Counted from the first letter of the stretch, positions 1-11,234 are shown. The stretch is 64,000 bases of DNA from Ichthyophis bannanicus (GCA_033557465.1 CM066033.1:1248199523-1248263522); one strand, 5' to 3'. The notes: generated by a model from the letters alone, not told the origin. Translations and numbers: made by a program.

Positions 1-310
1 CAGATGGATGGGCTGAAGTATGGATACCAGTAGATGAGAGTGCAACATGGCCCAACTGCCCATATGTACATGCTGTGATTGCACAAAAACAATCATAGTG
101 AGTGTGAAAAAAGTATAGTTGTGCCAAAGGGATGTCGCAATACCAGCTACGTGGGTATGACAATGGTGTCAGCTATTCCAACCACCATACAATCCCCCTG
201 ACACAAGTGCAGATAACAACTGGACAAGTGTCTTGCCTGTTGACCATATGGAGCAAGTAGGGATGTGTGATAAGCCCTGCAGGTGGCCATCCCAGGAGTG
301 GGATGCACCT
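1..310. mobile_element. Fragment of large non-coding Harbinger-like family (copy E)
   Basis: This stretch aligns by eye with 26755-27000 and 27650-27710. Shared landmarks are the gatggatgggc and gtagatgagagt blocks, an accaccat-caat-cc-ctgacaca block, and the motif gcaggtgg-catcccaggagtg. It also resembles 7040-7110. No reading frame in it looks real. The left end lies outside the window and the right end abuts DIRS gag sequence, so the copy is truncated or interrupted. Membership of the Harbinger-like group is inferred through the copy at 5945, which has a recognisable terminus. Confidence 0.55.
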
Positions 311-1700
311 GAAGGGAAGCTTGCTGAGCTGGGTTTTGGAAGAGCTGTCTGCCACCCAGTTGCTTAACCAGAGATAGTGGCAGGCCATCACCACCGAGGC
401 CATGCTCTTCAAAAGATCTCTAAAGAGTTCATAGTGGATATCCACTAATTACACTGCCCATGACTCCTGCATGGCTGCCTTTCCCACCTGATCCATTGTT
501 GCCTCCCTCTGTTGCACCCGTTGCGACCAGCAGAGGATGGCTGTAGCCACCCAGGAACCGCAAATGGAAGCCTGTAGCGAAAGGGCATTGATATCAAAGG
601 CTTGCTTCAACAGTGTCCAATTTCCAATCCTGGACGTCCTTTACCGTCGAACTGCCTTCCACCGGAATCGTCATCTTCTTTGTGACTGCTGAAACTGCTG
701 CGTTCATCTTGGGGGGCCAAAAAAGCTTGCAGTTCTAATTTGACAGCGGGTAAAAGCATGCCATAATCTTTGACCCTTTTAGGCCAGCCTTCGGCAAATC
801 CCACTCATCCTGAATCATCTGTCTGACTACTCTGCATTGGGAAAACCTTCTGCGATTTGCACACCGCTTGCAGTAACGGGTTCTCCAGAGACTCATCTTC
901 CACTGTAAGACTAGTGGGCATATTAAGCACCTTGAAGGACTCCACTATGAGGGCTGGCAGCTCTTCCCAGTGGAACACTCTTACAATGTGCACCTGCTCC
1001 TCTTGCTTTGGAATCTCCCCTTCTTCCAGGTCTTCGTCCACCTCTAGCTCCGCATCCAGATCGTCCCCAACCAGACTCTTGGACAATGGAGATTCTCCCT
1101 GACCCTCCTCCAAGGGCCTGGGCATCTTAGCAGGTAATGTCCCTGTCTCACTCTCTTGTGCACCCCTGGTCCTCTTGACCCCGTGTGCAGACCTCAAGGA
1201 ACTCCCCGCTGGCATCTAATGGCACAGACAGAATACCTGGTGCAGTAAAATTCTGGAGAAAACATACCTGGGACCCTTACCTTCACCTCCCCCATGATCT
1301 GAGGTACAGAGGGTCTGGCGGCGGGATAAAAAGTTGGATCCATAAGTGACAGCACCGAAGTCACGGAGTCCTGCGCCTCCCTAGCCGGAGAGAGTGCCCT
1401 CTCCTTCCCTAGCCTGTCTTCTAGGGCCTATTCCATGGATGCGGTCTCTAGCACACAACTCCTGCAAACTCCCACCTCTGAGACTGCCCTGCCTCGAGTC
1501 CCACAGACCAGGCACTGAGGTCTGTCTGGCATACTGGGCAAAAATAGTGGAGACACTTCCCAACAGCCACTGCTTTTAACTGTGGCTAAGCTGGAACCCT
1601 CCTTCCTGTGTGGACCCAGAAAGGCAACAGCCCCTGCTCCAAACAACAGTTTTAATTCTCTTTTAAACTCTTCTCTCTTTTTTTAAAATAAAGAATGAAG
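311..1700 (-). pseudogene. DIRS-type retrotransposon gag-like remnant
   Basis: Read on the minus strand, several broken frames follow one another in the order expected for the first ORF of vertebrate DIRS (tyrosine-recombinase) retrotransposons. A cysteine-rich segment near 1428-1560 contains CLVCGTRGRAVSEVGVCRSC, a zinc-ribbon-like CxxC...CxxC. An acidic, low-complexity segment follows (1215-805). Next is a piece around 804-607 with a conserved-looking WPKRVKDYGMLLP block, and then a C-terminal part (445-300) with LWLSNWVADSSSKTQLSKLP, which resembles the conserved end of DIRS gag proteins. At least three frame changes or stops break it. No RT, RNase H or tyrosine recombinase is visible. The assignment is by pattern recall and no search was run. 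Confidence 0.6.
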
Positions 1701-2539
1701 TAAACTTCCTGTCCTTAAAAACACCAAACTCCTAAAGAACCAGGGGGCCCCCATGCTATGGGAGAGCGGGGAGAGACGAGAGGCAGAAATTACCGCCAGG
1801 AGAAAGGGAGAGAGCATGCAGAAGAAGACGAAGAAGGACTGCCCATCCTCTTCCTGTGCTGCTCCTTACCAGGCGGTTAGGCCTGCCATGGCTACCTGGT
1901 CTGTACGCTCCCCCGCTCTGCTTCCAACTTGCTCTCAGATACTGCCACGGAAGACTGGAGCCTGTTTGAATGCAACTGCCTCTGCCACCACGGGAAAGCT
2001 GTATGAGCTTACTTCGCCCCTCCGCATTCAGCCAATCATTGCTTCAGCACTAAGGGGGAGTCCTCCGGGGAAGTTTGCTTGCCTACCTGTGCTGAAATCA
2101 CGATATGGCTTCTCACCCTGTACCAGGTTTGGGAGCCACCAAAAACCCCGGACTTCAGAAAAGCCTCCCACTCCCACACCCCCACTCAACCGGAGAAGGG
2201 AGGAAATTCTCCATTCTCTTGGTTGTTTCTTTTTGATTTTTTGGGGGTTTTTTTGTCAAGACTAGCCATGACTATATTGACAAAAAAAGATGTAAGGAGA
2301 AAAGGAATTCAAAAAAGTTGAAGGATAAAAAATATACCCTAACTAACTAATCCTCCTTAGTTTCCCTTCAGTGAGTCCAGCACCCTGGCTCACTACCTCC
2401 TTCAGCTGCTTGGAGACTGAATATACTGGGGCTTAGGGGCAGTCCCTGCTGTATTATACTGGTGTCATCAAAAGATGACATGCTCAGTCTCCAAGCTGCT
2501 GGAAGAGGTATATTACCCAGAGGTGCAGGTCTGGACTGG
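1701..2539. other. Non-coding flank of the DIRS remnant, probably its 5' terminal region
   Basis: No gene is visible. The stretch runs from the start of the gag remnant through GC-rich sequence (1750-2190) and a T-rich run near 2220-2260 to an inverted-repeat segment at 2396-2508. DIRS elements have inverted or split terminal repeats, so this may be the element's end. That is inference from position and structure only. Confidence 0.3.
2396..2508. repeat. Inverted repeat with inner hairpin (possible DIRS terminal repeat)
   Basis: The 25-base arms at 2396-2420 and 2484-2508 are complementary apart from about three mismatches; both contain the core CTTGGAGACTGA or its complement. Inside the loop a second perfect hairpin, TGTCATC-aaaa-GATGACA, lies at 2463-2480. 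The two nested stems could form a cruciform. Confidence 0.7.
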
Positions 2540-3188
2540 AGGGACAATAAGGAAATAACTTTAAAGCTATAGAATTATAGGGCTTAAAAGGAAGAGAGGA
2601 AGCACTGTGGGTTAAACTAGAAAGAGGGAAAGAGAAATCAATTTGTATTGGCATGATATACAGACCCCCCCTCACAGGGAGAATAAGTAGATGGAGATTT
2701 AATGGAAGACATTGCAGCATTGCAAAGCGAGAGGAAGTGCTAATGATAGGTGATTTCAATATGCTCGTGTTGATTGGCACATCTCTGCTGCAGTGTCATC
2801 TAGAAGTAAGGAGATACTGGATTCTCTACACAGGAAGAACTATTCAGGCTACTAGTAACAGAACCCATATGTGAAGGAGCCATACTGGACTTGATGCTTA
2901 CCAATGGGGAAAATGTTTCAGATGTTATAGTGGGAGATCATCTCGCATCCAGTGATCACCAGATGGTGTGGTTCAGAATTAGAACTGGGGCTCAAAAAAT
3001 CCATTCAAAAGCGAGGGTCTTAGATTTTAGGAAAACTAACTTTGCCAAAATGGGTCAATACCTCAAGGAGTCGTTAGTGGGATGGGAATAGCTGGGGAAT
3101 GTAGAAAAACAGTGGGCAAAACTCGAAGGGGATATTTTAAGGGCAAACAACCTTTTTGTTAGAAAGGTAAATAAAGGACTACCAAAAG
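2540..3188 (+). pseudogene. CR1-like LINE endonuclease-domain fragment
   Basis: Plus-strand frames carry hallmarks of the apurinic/apyrimidinic-type endonuclease (EN) of CR1-group LINEs: a MIGDFN block (around 2745), then after a frame change LMLTNGENVSDVIVGDHL (from about 2890) and SSDHQMVWFRI, the conserved C-terminal SDH region containing the catalytic aspartate-histidine pair. Frame breaks near 2760 and 2875 rule out function. The RT domain is absent. The fragment ends near 3188, where a different repeat begins. Confidence 0.75.
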
Positions 3189-3770
3189 GAACTGCTATAG
3201 CTGGAAGTAGATCTACACTTGTGAGTATAATCTTCTGGAATAAACTCTAAATCTTGGGGTAAAAGTAACTTTTTGGGGTTAAAGGGAGGAGTGGAAGGGA
3301 GGAGTGACCTAGTGGTTGGGGCAAGGTACCACAGGCCGGAAGGTTGGTGGTTCAAATCCCACTAGAGGACAGCAACTTTGGGCCGGAAGGACTGGGGTTT
3401 CTAGTCCCACAGGTGCTCCTTGTGGTCTTGGGCAAGCCACTTAACCCTCCATTGCCCATGTTCCCTGTAAGTATTAGTGTATGTGTCTCATATCCCCTCG
3501 TGTTAAATGTATCCCCCAACCGCTTTGACCCGGTGAAAAGCAGGATATAAATGCAGCTAAATAAATAAAGCTGATAAATCTGTATATTTTAGAACTCAGT
3601 GTTTTTGCTGGCATACAAGTAGAATAGTCTCTGCTTAGAAAGAAAAATAAACTTGTTTCTAATGACCTTTACAAAGAGCCCTTCCAATTAGGAGATAAAA
3701 GATCTGTGAAGTTGTCTTAAATAGGTGTTAAAGGCAAGTCACACATCAAGGGGCAATTTATAAAACCCCT
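3189..3770 (+). repeat. CR1-associated 5' repeat segment, split by a SINE
   Basis: 3189-3282 matches the reverse complement of about 12590-12690, and 3570-3765 matches the reverse complement of about 12150-12310. The collinear order shows one repeat interrupted by the SINE at 3290-3569. In the 12-kb copy it lies upstream of a CR1 ORF1, so it may be a CR1 5' untranslated region or an independent repeat. It is non-coding. Confidence 0.6.
3290..3569 (+). mobile_element. tRNA-derived SINE (SINE-1), plus strand
   Basis: The head is tRNA-like: an A-box-like TAGTGGTTGGGGC (3311-3323) and a B box GGTTCAAATCC (3349-3359) with tRNA-like spacing. A body containing ACTTAACCCTCCATTGCCC follows. The tail reads cggtgaaaagcaggatata and ends in a TAAATAAATAAA simple repeat. 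Longer relatives are at 56480-56767 and 62367-62707 on the other strand. Confidence 0.85.
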
Positions 3771-3871
3771 TCTGTTAAGCCTGCCGGAGCTGATGGGAAA
3801 CAGGAAATGCCTGTTTCCCATCAGCGCCGGTGGGCTTAACAGAGCCGCGAGGGAGAAACTCTCCCTTCGCG
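3771..3871. repeat. Two adjacent hairpins at the head of composite repeat G1
   Basis: Arms 3771-3804 and 3810-3843 (34 bases each, about 31 pairing) are separated by a 5-base loop and contain CCTGTTTCCCATCAGC. A second, shorter stem, CGCGAGGGAGA-aac-TCTCCCTTCGCG, follows at 3846-3871 with one unpaired base. Confidence 0.85.
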
Positions 3872-4880
3872 TCTCTGAAAGCCAGCACAGAGAGGGACTG
3901 ATGGACTGATACAGGGGGGAAGGGCTCTTCCGGGAAGGTGGGGGGGGGGGGGGCCCGCAGGACACTTGAGTCTGCTGTTGTTGCGGCAGCAGCAGCAGCA
4001 GGAGCCAGTTTTTTTGTTTTTTTAATTTATCTGGGCTAATGGGGGGAGGTGGGTTAGGACTGGTTTTGGGCTATGGGCTGATGGTGGGGTTAGGACTGGT
4101 AATGGGCTATGGGGGGTCTAAGACTGAAAATGGGGTGATGGAGGTTAGGATTGTAAGTGGGCTGACGGGGGGTTAGGACTGGTAATGGGCTATGGGGGGG
4201 GGGCTAAGACTGGAAATGGGCTGATGGGGGGTTAGGACTGGTAATGGGCTGAGGGGGTTGCTAGGACTGGAAATGGGCTGAGTGGAAGGGGAGCTTGAAC
4301 TGCAAATAGCTGATGGGGACGGGGGCTTGGAATGGAAATGGGCTGTGAAGGGAGGGAGCTAGGACTGGAAATGGGCTGAGTTGGGGGGGAACTAGGACAG
4401 GAAATGGGCTGATGGAGGGGCTAGGATAGGACTGGAAATGGCTGTTGGGGGGTGCTAAGATTGGAAATAGGCTGTGGTGGGGGCTTGGATTGAAATGGAC
4501 TCATTGATGGGCTAGAAATGGAAGTAGGCTCATGGGGGGCTTGGATTGGAAATGGGCTGAGTGGAGGGGAGCTAGGATTTGACATGGGCTGATGGTGGGG
4601 CTAGGAAAGGACTAGAAATGGGCTGATGGGGGGATGGGATTGGAAATGAGTTGATGGAGGGACTTGGATAGGACTGGGAATGGATGGGAGAGCTAGGACT
4701 GGAAATGGGCTGATGGTGGGGCTAGGATAGGACTGGAAATAAGCTGATGGGCGGCTAGGACTGGAAATGGGCTGATGCGGGGACTAGAAGGTAGCGGATG
4801 CTGGGTGGGGCTGGAACTAGAAGGGAGCTGAAGTTGAGGGAGGATTAGAATGGGATGGGGCTGGGAGAGTGAAATTGAGC
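3872..4880. repeat. Degenerate minisatellite of a ggctaggactggaaatgg motif (G1)
   Basis: From about 4030 the sequence repeats variants of GCTAGGACTGGAAATGGGCT followed by gatgggggg, at roughly 28-40 bases per unit and more than 20 units. An opening GC-rich segment includes a run of 13 G near 3940 and CAG-type triplets near 3985. The same unit forms the array at 51470-52300. Confidence 0.85.
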
Positions 4881-5890
4881 AGGGAAAAATATTTTGTGTG
4901 GGAGGGAAGAAAAATCTACAATTGGCTGGATATTGGGAGAATAAGTGGGGATTGAGGATGGAGGGGTAAAATTTGAGTGGATGAAATAGGAATGAGAAAA
5001 GAGCAAAAGGAGAAAGATTAGTATGTTAAAGCAGATGTAGAGAGAGAATAGAAAAAAACTAGAAGAGAGAAGAAAGGACAAATGAACAGTAGATGATTGA
5101 AAGTTAGCAGAAGACATGAAGAAACCAGAAGAAAGTGGCTGGAGCAATTGCAACTGAAAAAAAAATGCACAAAAGGTAGAAAGATATCTCTTTATTTTGA
5201 CTTTATTAACTGGAATATGTCAGCTCTGGGAAATGTGCATCATTAATGTCTGCGCTTTGTTTATTACAAGAGGAAATTAATTTATAGTTTTATTTCTACA
5301 GTGTTGTTGTACATTCCAAGTTTGGCTTTTGGGGTTCCCAGTTTAATTATTGTCTTCCTGTTTCTAAATTCTGATTCCTTGTTTGGTGATGGTCTATGTT
5401 CTGCATGTGTAACTGAGCTGAGGTATTCTGTTTATGTAATTCCTATTTGACATTGCCACTTGCTCTCTTTCCCCAGTAGGTTATGTATTGTTATTCTCTG
5501 AAATGTATTGGTTTAATATTTGCAGTGTTTCCTTTTGATAGAGTATGGTGCTTTGTGAGTCCTGGTAATGCTGTTATGATACGGCGGGTTTGCTATGGGT
5601 TCTAAATGGGCAGTGTTTGTAGTAGTTCCTAATGTGCCTGGCGGTGGGCACTGGATTAAAATCATACAGAAATTGTGAGTCTATTTGTCATGCCTGTAGT
5701 TTGTGAAGGTAGTCTGCTGTTCTGTTTTCTCCTATCTGTGCTATCACTTTGTCTATCTGTTTCTCCTACTCTGTCCTATCTTATTAATGGCGTTCTTTTC
5801 TTATTTTTCATAACATAAATGTAGGATTGTAAACCGCTCTGATGCTTCTTGGCCTGAGCAGTATATCAAATGTAATAAACATAAACATAA
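4881..5890. repeat. A-rich then T-rich tail of composite repeat G1
   Basis: A purine-rich stretch (4880-5170) is followed by AT-rich sequence that is homologous by eye to 52600-52845: shared blocks are ttggcttttggggtt, the cagtttaa-att-tgtct segment and gaggtattctg. The final part (5822-5885) reads TTGTAAACCGCTCTGATGC and ends in an AATAAACATAAACATAAAC tail typical of a non-LTR retroelement end. Coding frames here are chance complements of purine-rich DNA. Confidence 0.55.
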
Positions 5891-5944
5891 ACATTATAGT
5901 AATGTAGAAATCTTTTAGTCTTTCTTTATCCATACACTCATTAA

Positions 5945-8900
5945 GAGGCATGTTTACTAAACGTTAGTGTATGGTAACATTATGCAAATATTTATGCAAA
6001 TGAGGCCCGCACTGAGTCTCCGCACATGGCCCCGCACCCCCCTTGGGCCGCGCCTGGTGGTAAGTATGCTGGGCGTGTTAAAGGTGTTCTGGCGTAAAGG
6101 GTGGTAATGAACACTTACCGCATTGTAATAGCATATGTTGCAATAAGGGGTAGTAGTGAACACTTACCATGCAGCAACAGGACATTAAAGGATGGTAGTG
6201 GACACTTAGCATGCAGTAATGGGACATGCTGTGGGAAAGTGTCTGGAATGCACCTTAACATAGGAAAGCCACTGAAAAGCTGAAAGGGGGACAGGGAAGC
6301 CATTGGAGATGATATGGATGCAAGCACAATTGGTAGCTGATGGAGTTGACTCACCTGATGCCTGACAATTTGGCAGTACGTGTAATGAACATGTTTGACC
6401 GTACAGCAGGTCTATGCTATTGACTAGGTGAGATAGGCGGCTGCCAAGTGATGATAGTCAGTGTGGATGCTGGCTGTGTCATGGGTGTGTGGTGGCAGCA
6501 GCATAGTCAGCGGAGGGGATGCAGCAGCAGGGGATGCTGTGACAGGTGTGTGGTCCTAGATGCTCCTGAAAGCATACACCGTGCCGTAAGCTACATTAGA
6601 GTGTCTGTGAGGTATGGACATATATCCAGATGTACTGCCAGTGGGTGGCATGCCGTAGGCCAGGACAGTGTTTGGTGGAGGCAGCATGTTCCTGATGTGG
6701 ACAGCAAAGAGAGGATTGTCCATGAGTGCTCATGTGGAACAGTCACAAGAGAGGTATTCATGATATGGCTAACTGCTGCAAATGACCCCTGATGGCCTGG
6801 TGGGGCAGCTTACTGCCAGTAAGCTGCCCCACTATGAATCTCCCTGACAGTCAAATGGTGGGTGCAGGGCTGTGCCATGGATTTTCCAAGCAGAGAGTTT
6901 GCAATGTGTGTGATGGGTGGATATATAGGATTACACAGGCCAAAAGCATTTGGTGTGTGTGAACCAAAGGTAGCAGTGTCATGGAGTACATGAAATACCA
7001 TTTGTGTGAGTGGGACTGGTGCCTCAGCCTATGCAACTGCAAGACAATACACCCGACAGAGTGGCATGATATAAAGGGATAAGTTGAACCTATTTGCCCC
7101 ATATGGCGCAAGTAATGATGGCAGAACAGTGCAGGGGATGGCTATGCAATGAGTGTTAGGTGCCTGTACGTAAAGCTGGGAGGTCACAATGATGAAAAAC
7201 AGAAAACACATCCATATCATGTTGACCCATACATCTTCTGCGTATACTTCACTAACCAACTGCGATGCGCTGCGGCAGATCCACTAAAACCATGTCCATA
7301 ATGGCGAATTCCATTTTGGGCTACCCAACATGTGGCCATAATGCATAGAAATGTAGAAGAATGATTTTCTGCAGATCACAGCAGAGCCAGAACTGTGCAA
7401 GTTGGGCAAGCACACCCAGTCACAAAATGAACAAGTGAGAATCAAACCCTGGGCCTTTGATCATGAAAAACATTGCACCAACCAGCAGTCTACACCTCCA
7501 CACAGCACTCATAGATGGCTAGAATCTCTAGATCTCTGATCAAACTGTTTGCTGTCTGTGCCCGTATAGGTTGGCCCCTCCATTACCCATGAGGCACTGC
7601 ACATGCAAAAGAGTGTTATGCAGCTGAAGAACCAATGGACAATGCACCGAAATAACATATCAGCTCAGTAAGATGCGCTGGCTGCGTGTGCTACATGCAC
7701 ATAATAACAGCAAGCTGTGCTGCAGAGCAGTTTCAGCAGTCACCCTGAGGTTGAGGAGGAGTGCCCAGCACCTGGCCCAGTGAACCTATACTGTTAGAGG
7801 TATGCTAGCTGTGATTCAAATCTGCATCACTGCTAGTGTGTTAAGGTTATTTTCTCCTTGATTCCTGCATTCTCTTAGCAACAGTAACCATTTGACCCTG
7901 TGTTCTGCCCATGTTAACTACTAACCCTCAGATAAGAATGTAGGTCAATAGCCAGTGCTAATATGCTGCTGCCTATGGATAGCTACTGTAGTGGGGGTGT
8001 ATATGCTGGTGTGGGGCTACTATCCTGCCAGAACCCCAGCAAGTAGGCTATGAACCACTACAGCACAGGCAGTAAGACTGCTTCTGTTGCCCTTCACTGG
8101 GCTGTCAGTCAAGCACAAACCAACTGCAGATGGTCTGCTGATCAGCATGCACATAGTGCGAACACAAGCATTTTGCTTTGGGATACTCAGTACTGACACA
8201 CAGCCATTTGTTCAGTGGTTGATCTCCCCCAAGCAAAGAATACATTCACATCACTAGAAGCAGACATTCTAATAGCTCTATGTAGATACATAGCCGTGCC
8301 ATGGTCACTTTTTGGTCATAGTGAGAGTGCCATCTCAGCATGACATACAGTGGCCACCCAGACAATGCACATGGCAGACGAGCACAATGGCATCTCAGTC
8401 AGTGACCCTACCATTGTGGCTGACACATCCAGGCCAATCTGCACTGTTTCAGACGGTATCCAAAATGATCTGCCTCATCTTATTCACATTTTCTAAACAG
8501 GCTGGGAAAAACTCAGACAATGTGAGCCAAAGTGTAGTGCAGAAAGCCACAGGACAAAGAGAAGCCATACACACAAACACATGCATGCATACACTCTCAT
8601 AAGCACACCATGCAAAAGTGGAGATAGTTGGCTTCCTGCTTGACACTCCTGTCTTAATGTCAGCTCAGGGACTGATAACATGTGCTCTGTTTGCAGGCAC
8701 TATTTCCTTGCCTTGGCCTTACCACACATTGTTACCTTGTGCTATTAGCATCCAACCAGCTGTGGATAGTGGAGCCTGTCAGTGCTGCTGGTGGGTGTTT
8801 CAACCCTTGCTGGCCATCTCCTTGGGGGTTGCACATGCTGGAGCTGTACTTAGACTGTCAGCTAAACCTTGTCCACGCGAAGATGCAATACAGAACCCCA

Positions 8901-8990
8901 GCATGAACTTGAACCTGTGACGCTCCACACATATACATATTACCCGGATGACAGCACCTCAAATGCCTCATCAGCAAACTAGCCAAATCA
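5945..8990. mobile_element. Large non-coding Harbinger-like element (copy A), right end missing
   Basis: The left end starts with GAGGCATGTTTACTAAACG right after TAA, matching the terminal motif of the delimited elements at 37039, 46031 and 57234. No matching right terminus is visible before CR1 sequence begins. The interior shares blocks with the copy at 26215-29625, for example tagatacatagccgtg versus tggatacatagctgtg, followed by a ggtcac-atgagagtg segment. No transposase or other credible protein is present; frames of 96-114 residues have no recognisable features. A minus-strand tRNA-like segment (B-box-like GGTTTGATTCT, near 7438-7500) lies inside. Confidence 0.65.
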
Positions 8991-9039
8991 AGCAAATGTT
9001 CAGCCAGTTCGCTGAGTACAGTTGTAAATAGTTACCCAC

Positions 9040-9172
9040 GTTTCTACCCAAATTCTGTTTTCCTGTTAATTGTAAGCACAAATCGACTGTTTTGAAATGT
9101 GTAATTAAATGGTTCTATGTAAACCGCACTGATGGAAAATAGCGCGGTATATAAGAGAATGGAAATATAAAT
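9040..9172 (+). repeat. 3' tail of a non-LTR element
   Basis: The sequence contains GTAAACCGCACTGATGG and GCGCGGTATATAAGAGAATGG, the same kind of ending seen at 5826-5860 and in the SINE-1 tails. It is a non-coding remnant; its parent element cannot be named from this short stretch. Confidence 0.45.
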
Positions 9173-9179
9173 TACAGTT

Positions 9180-9283
9180 ATTGGGGATCCTGTGTGTCTT
9201 TTGGGGAAACTGCTAGGTACTTCTGACCTAGATTGTGCACTATTGGACACAGGATACTGGGCATGATGGACCTTGGTCTGACA
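9180..9283 (+). mobile_element. CR1-like LINE 3' end, plus strand
   Basis: It matches the 3' untranslated end of the plus-strand CR1 at 33130-33240: AAACTGCTAGGTACTT, then tgacct, then gcatgatggaccttggtctgac. It stops abruptly at 9283, where the opposite-strand RT fragment begins. This is either two insertions or a rearranged copy. Confidence 0.75.
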
Positions 9284-9284
9284 G

Positions 9285-9670
9285 TTTGGAACCCTTTTTA
9301 AAATTGACTTTACATTGGCCATCCTCCAGTCTTCAGGTATTACAGATGATTTTAATGATAGTTCACAGAAGGTATACAATCTTATATTTCAGTTCTTTCA
9401 ACACCCTTAGATATATGCCATCCAGGTGATTTGCTACTCTTCAGTTTATCAACTAGTTGTAATACATATTCCCAGTTTATCGATATTTCTTTCAATTCTT
9501 CTGCGGCATCACCTTTAAATACCATTTCAGTCATGGGTAACATTCCTACATATTCCCAGTTTATCGATATTTCTTTCAATTCTTCTGTGGCATCACCTTT
9601 AAATACCATTCAGTCATGGGTAACATTCCTACATCTTTCTCAGTAAAGACCAAAGCAAAGAATTCATTCG
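9285..9670 (-). pseudogene. CR1-like LINE reverse transcriptase N-terminal fragment
   Basis: Minus-strand reading gives AERPNEFFALVFTEK-like linker sequence, then VLQLVDKLKSSKSPG, then SSVIPEDWRMANVKSI, the region leading into the RT domain of CR1 ORF2. The intact equivalent is at 30000-30300 on the plus strand. An 84-base internal tandem duplication (9464-9547 and 9548-9630) repeats the EELKEISINWEY segment. Catalytic RT motifs are missing because the fragment ends before them. Confidence 0.8.
9464..9630. repeat. 84-base tandem duplication inside the CR1 RT fragment
   Basis: Two nearly identical units begin with ACATATTCCCAGTTTATCGA at 9464 and 9548. They differ by c/t at the gcggcatc/gtggcatc site and by one T in the attTcagtcatg run. 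The duplication keeps the frame for most of its length. Confidence 0.9.
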
Positions 9671-10053
9671 GTCTCTCCGCTATGACCTTGTCCCCTCTTA
9701 GTGCCCCTTTTACCCCTCTATCCTATAATGGTACAACTGACTCTCTCATATGTTTTTTGCTATGAATGTACTTGGAAAAGTGTTTATTATTTGTTCTTGC
9801 TTCCACAGCAAGCTTTTTTTTCAAATTCTCTATTTGCCTGCCTTATTAATGCCTTGCATCTAACTTACCAGGGCTTATGTTGTTTCCAGTTTTTATCATT
9901 TGGCTCCTTTTTCCATTTCCTGAAAGATTCTTTTTTAGCTACAACAGCCTCTCTGACCTCACCTTTAAACCATGCTGCCAGTTTTTTGGACTCCCTTCCA
10001 CTTTTCTTAAAGTGTGGAACACAGCTGGTCTGGGCTTCCAAGATGGTATTTTT

Positions 10054-10265
10054 ATTTATTTAATAAGTTTTATATACTGCTTTATCATTTCAATCAAAGC
10101 AGTTTACATTGTAATTTAAACTTGGTAATGTACATTAAAAAGGGATATTGATAACTTGGATTTTTCTGAGGTAATGGACTTGTCCAAGGTGTGCTAGTGG
10201 GAATTTAATGCTGGTCTTTGGGTGCCCAAAACAGTTCTCTAACCATTAGGCTACTCCTCCACTCC
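10054..10265 (-). mobile_element. SINE-1 copy, minus strand
   Basis: It begins with TTTATTTATTTAATAAG (reverse complement of the A-rich tail) and TATACTGCTTTATCATTTCA. It ends with CATTAGGCTACTCCTCCACT, the reverse complement of the tRNA-like head of SINE-1. It lies between the RT and EN parts of the minus-strand CR1. Confidence 0.8.
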
Positions 10266-10269
10266 TTTT

Positions 10270-10730
10270 AAATCATGCCCATGCTTGATATAAATCTTTA
10301 ACCTTTGCAACTGCTTCTTTTAGTTTTTTCTTAACTGTTTTCCTCAATCCATTATAGTCTCCCTTTTGAAATTTAAATGGTAGTACTGTGGATTTCCTTG
10401 CCATCCTTCCTCCATTTTTTAAATCAAAAGTGATCATGCTATGATCACTATTGTCCAGTGGCTCCAACACCCTTATCTCTTGCACCATATCTTATGTTCC
10501 ACTAAGAACTACAGTAGGTCCAAGATAGCTTCCCATCTTGTCGGTTCATGAACTAGCTGCTCTAAGAAAATTTCATTTATTTCATTTATAAACTTTATCT
10601 CCCTAGCATGTCTTGCCGTGACACTGACCCAGTCGATACTGGGGTAATTCAAATCACCCATTATTATTACTGTGCTGTAAATATTGTTAGCTTCCCTGAT
10701 TTCTTTGAGAATTTCATCATCCATTTGTTC
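10270..10730 (-). pseudogene. CR1-like LINE endonuclease C-terminal fragment
   Basis: Minus-strand frames contain VIIMGDLNYPSIDW (EN block with the catalytic Asp/Asn), FLEQLVHEPTRWEAILDLL, and after a break SDHSMITFDLK (the SDH catalytic block). This is the same order as in intact CR1 ORF2 proteins. A stop/frame break near 10490-10510 separates the two halves. It belongs to the same element as the RT piece at 9285-9670 and the ORF1 piece at 11235-11780. Confidence 0.85.
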
Positions 10731-11234
10731 ATTCTGGCCAGACGGTCAATAGTACACCCCCAATGCCATTGCCTTCTCCTTTTTATATGGATTTCCAATC
10801 CATAGAGATTCTACAATGTATTTTGTTTCCTGTAAAACTTTAATCCTGTGTGACTCAACCTCTCTCTGACCCAGATATTACAGTGTCCCACTGATTGTCT
10901 TCCTTCTATCATGTCTCTGAGATACCAATCATATCTAACTTCTCATTTAATGCTATATATTCTAACTCCCCCATCTTATTTTTTTGACTTCTAGTATTTG
11001 CATACAAGCTTTTTAGAGGCTGTATTTTATGTAATGTTTAAGTTCTGTCTGCTCTGTACCTAAGGGTTTTTGAATTACTTTTGTCTTTTTTGGAACCTCT
11101 CTGTTGATATGCCCTTACCTCAGTCTTTTGCTAGTAACCCTCAAGAATACATCCTTCCAATCCATGCACTCTTGGGTGACCGTCGACTTTCCCTATTATC
11201 TAGTTTAAAAGCTGCTCTATCTCCTTTTTAAAGG

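Noticed and set aside
3930..3960. G-run and CAG triplets as a functional G-quadruplex promoter
   Set aside because: Low-complexity runs recur in the minisatellite family and there is no gene next to them.
4845..5153. 102-codon minus-strand frame
   Set aside because: It is the complement of a purine-rich stretch; Ser/Phe/Leu-rich low-complexity translation only.
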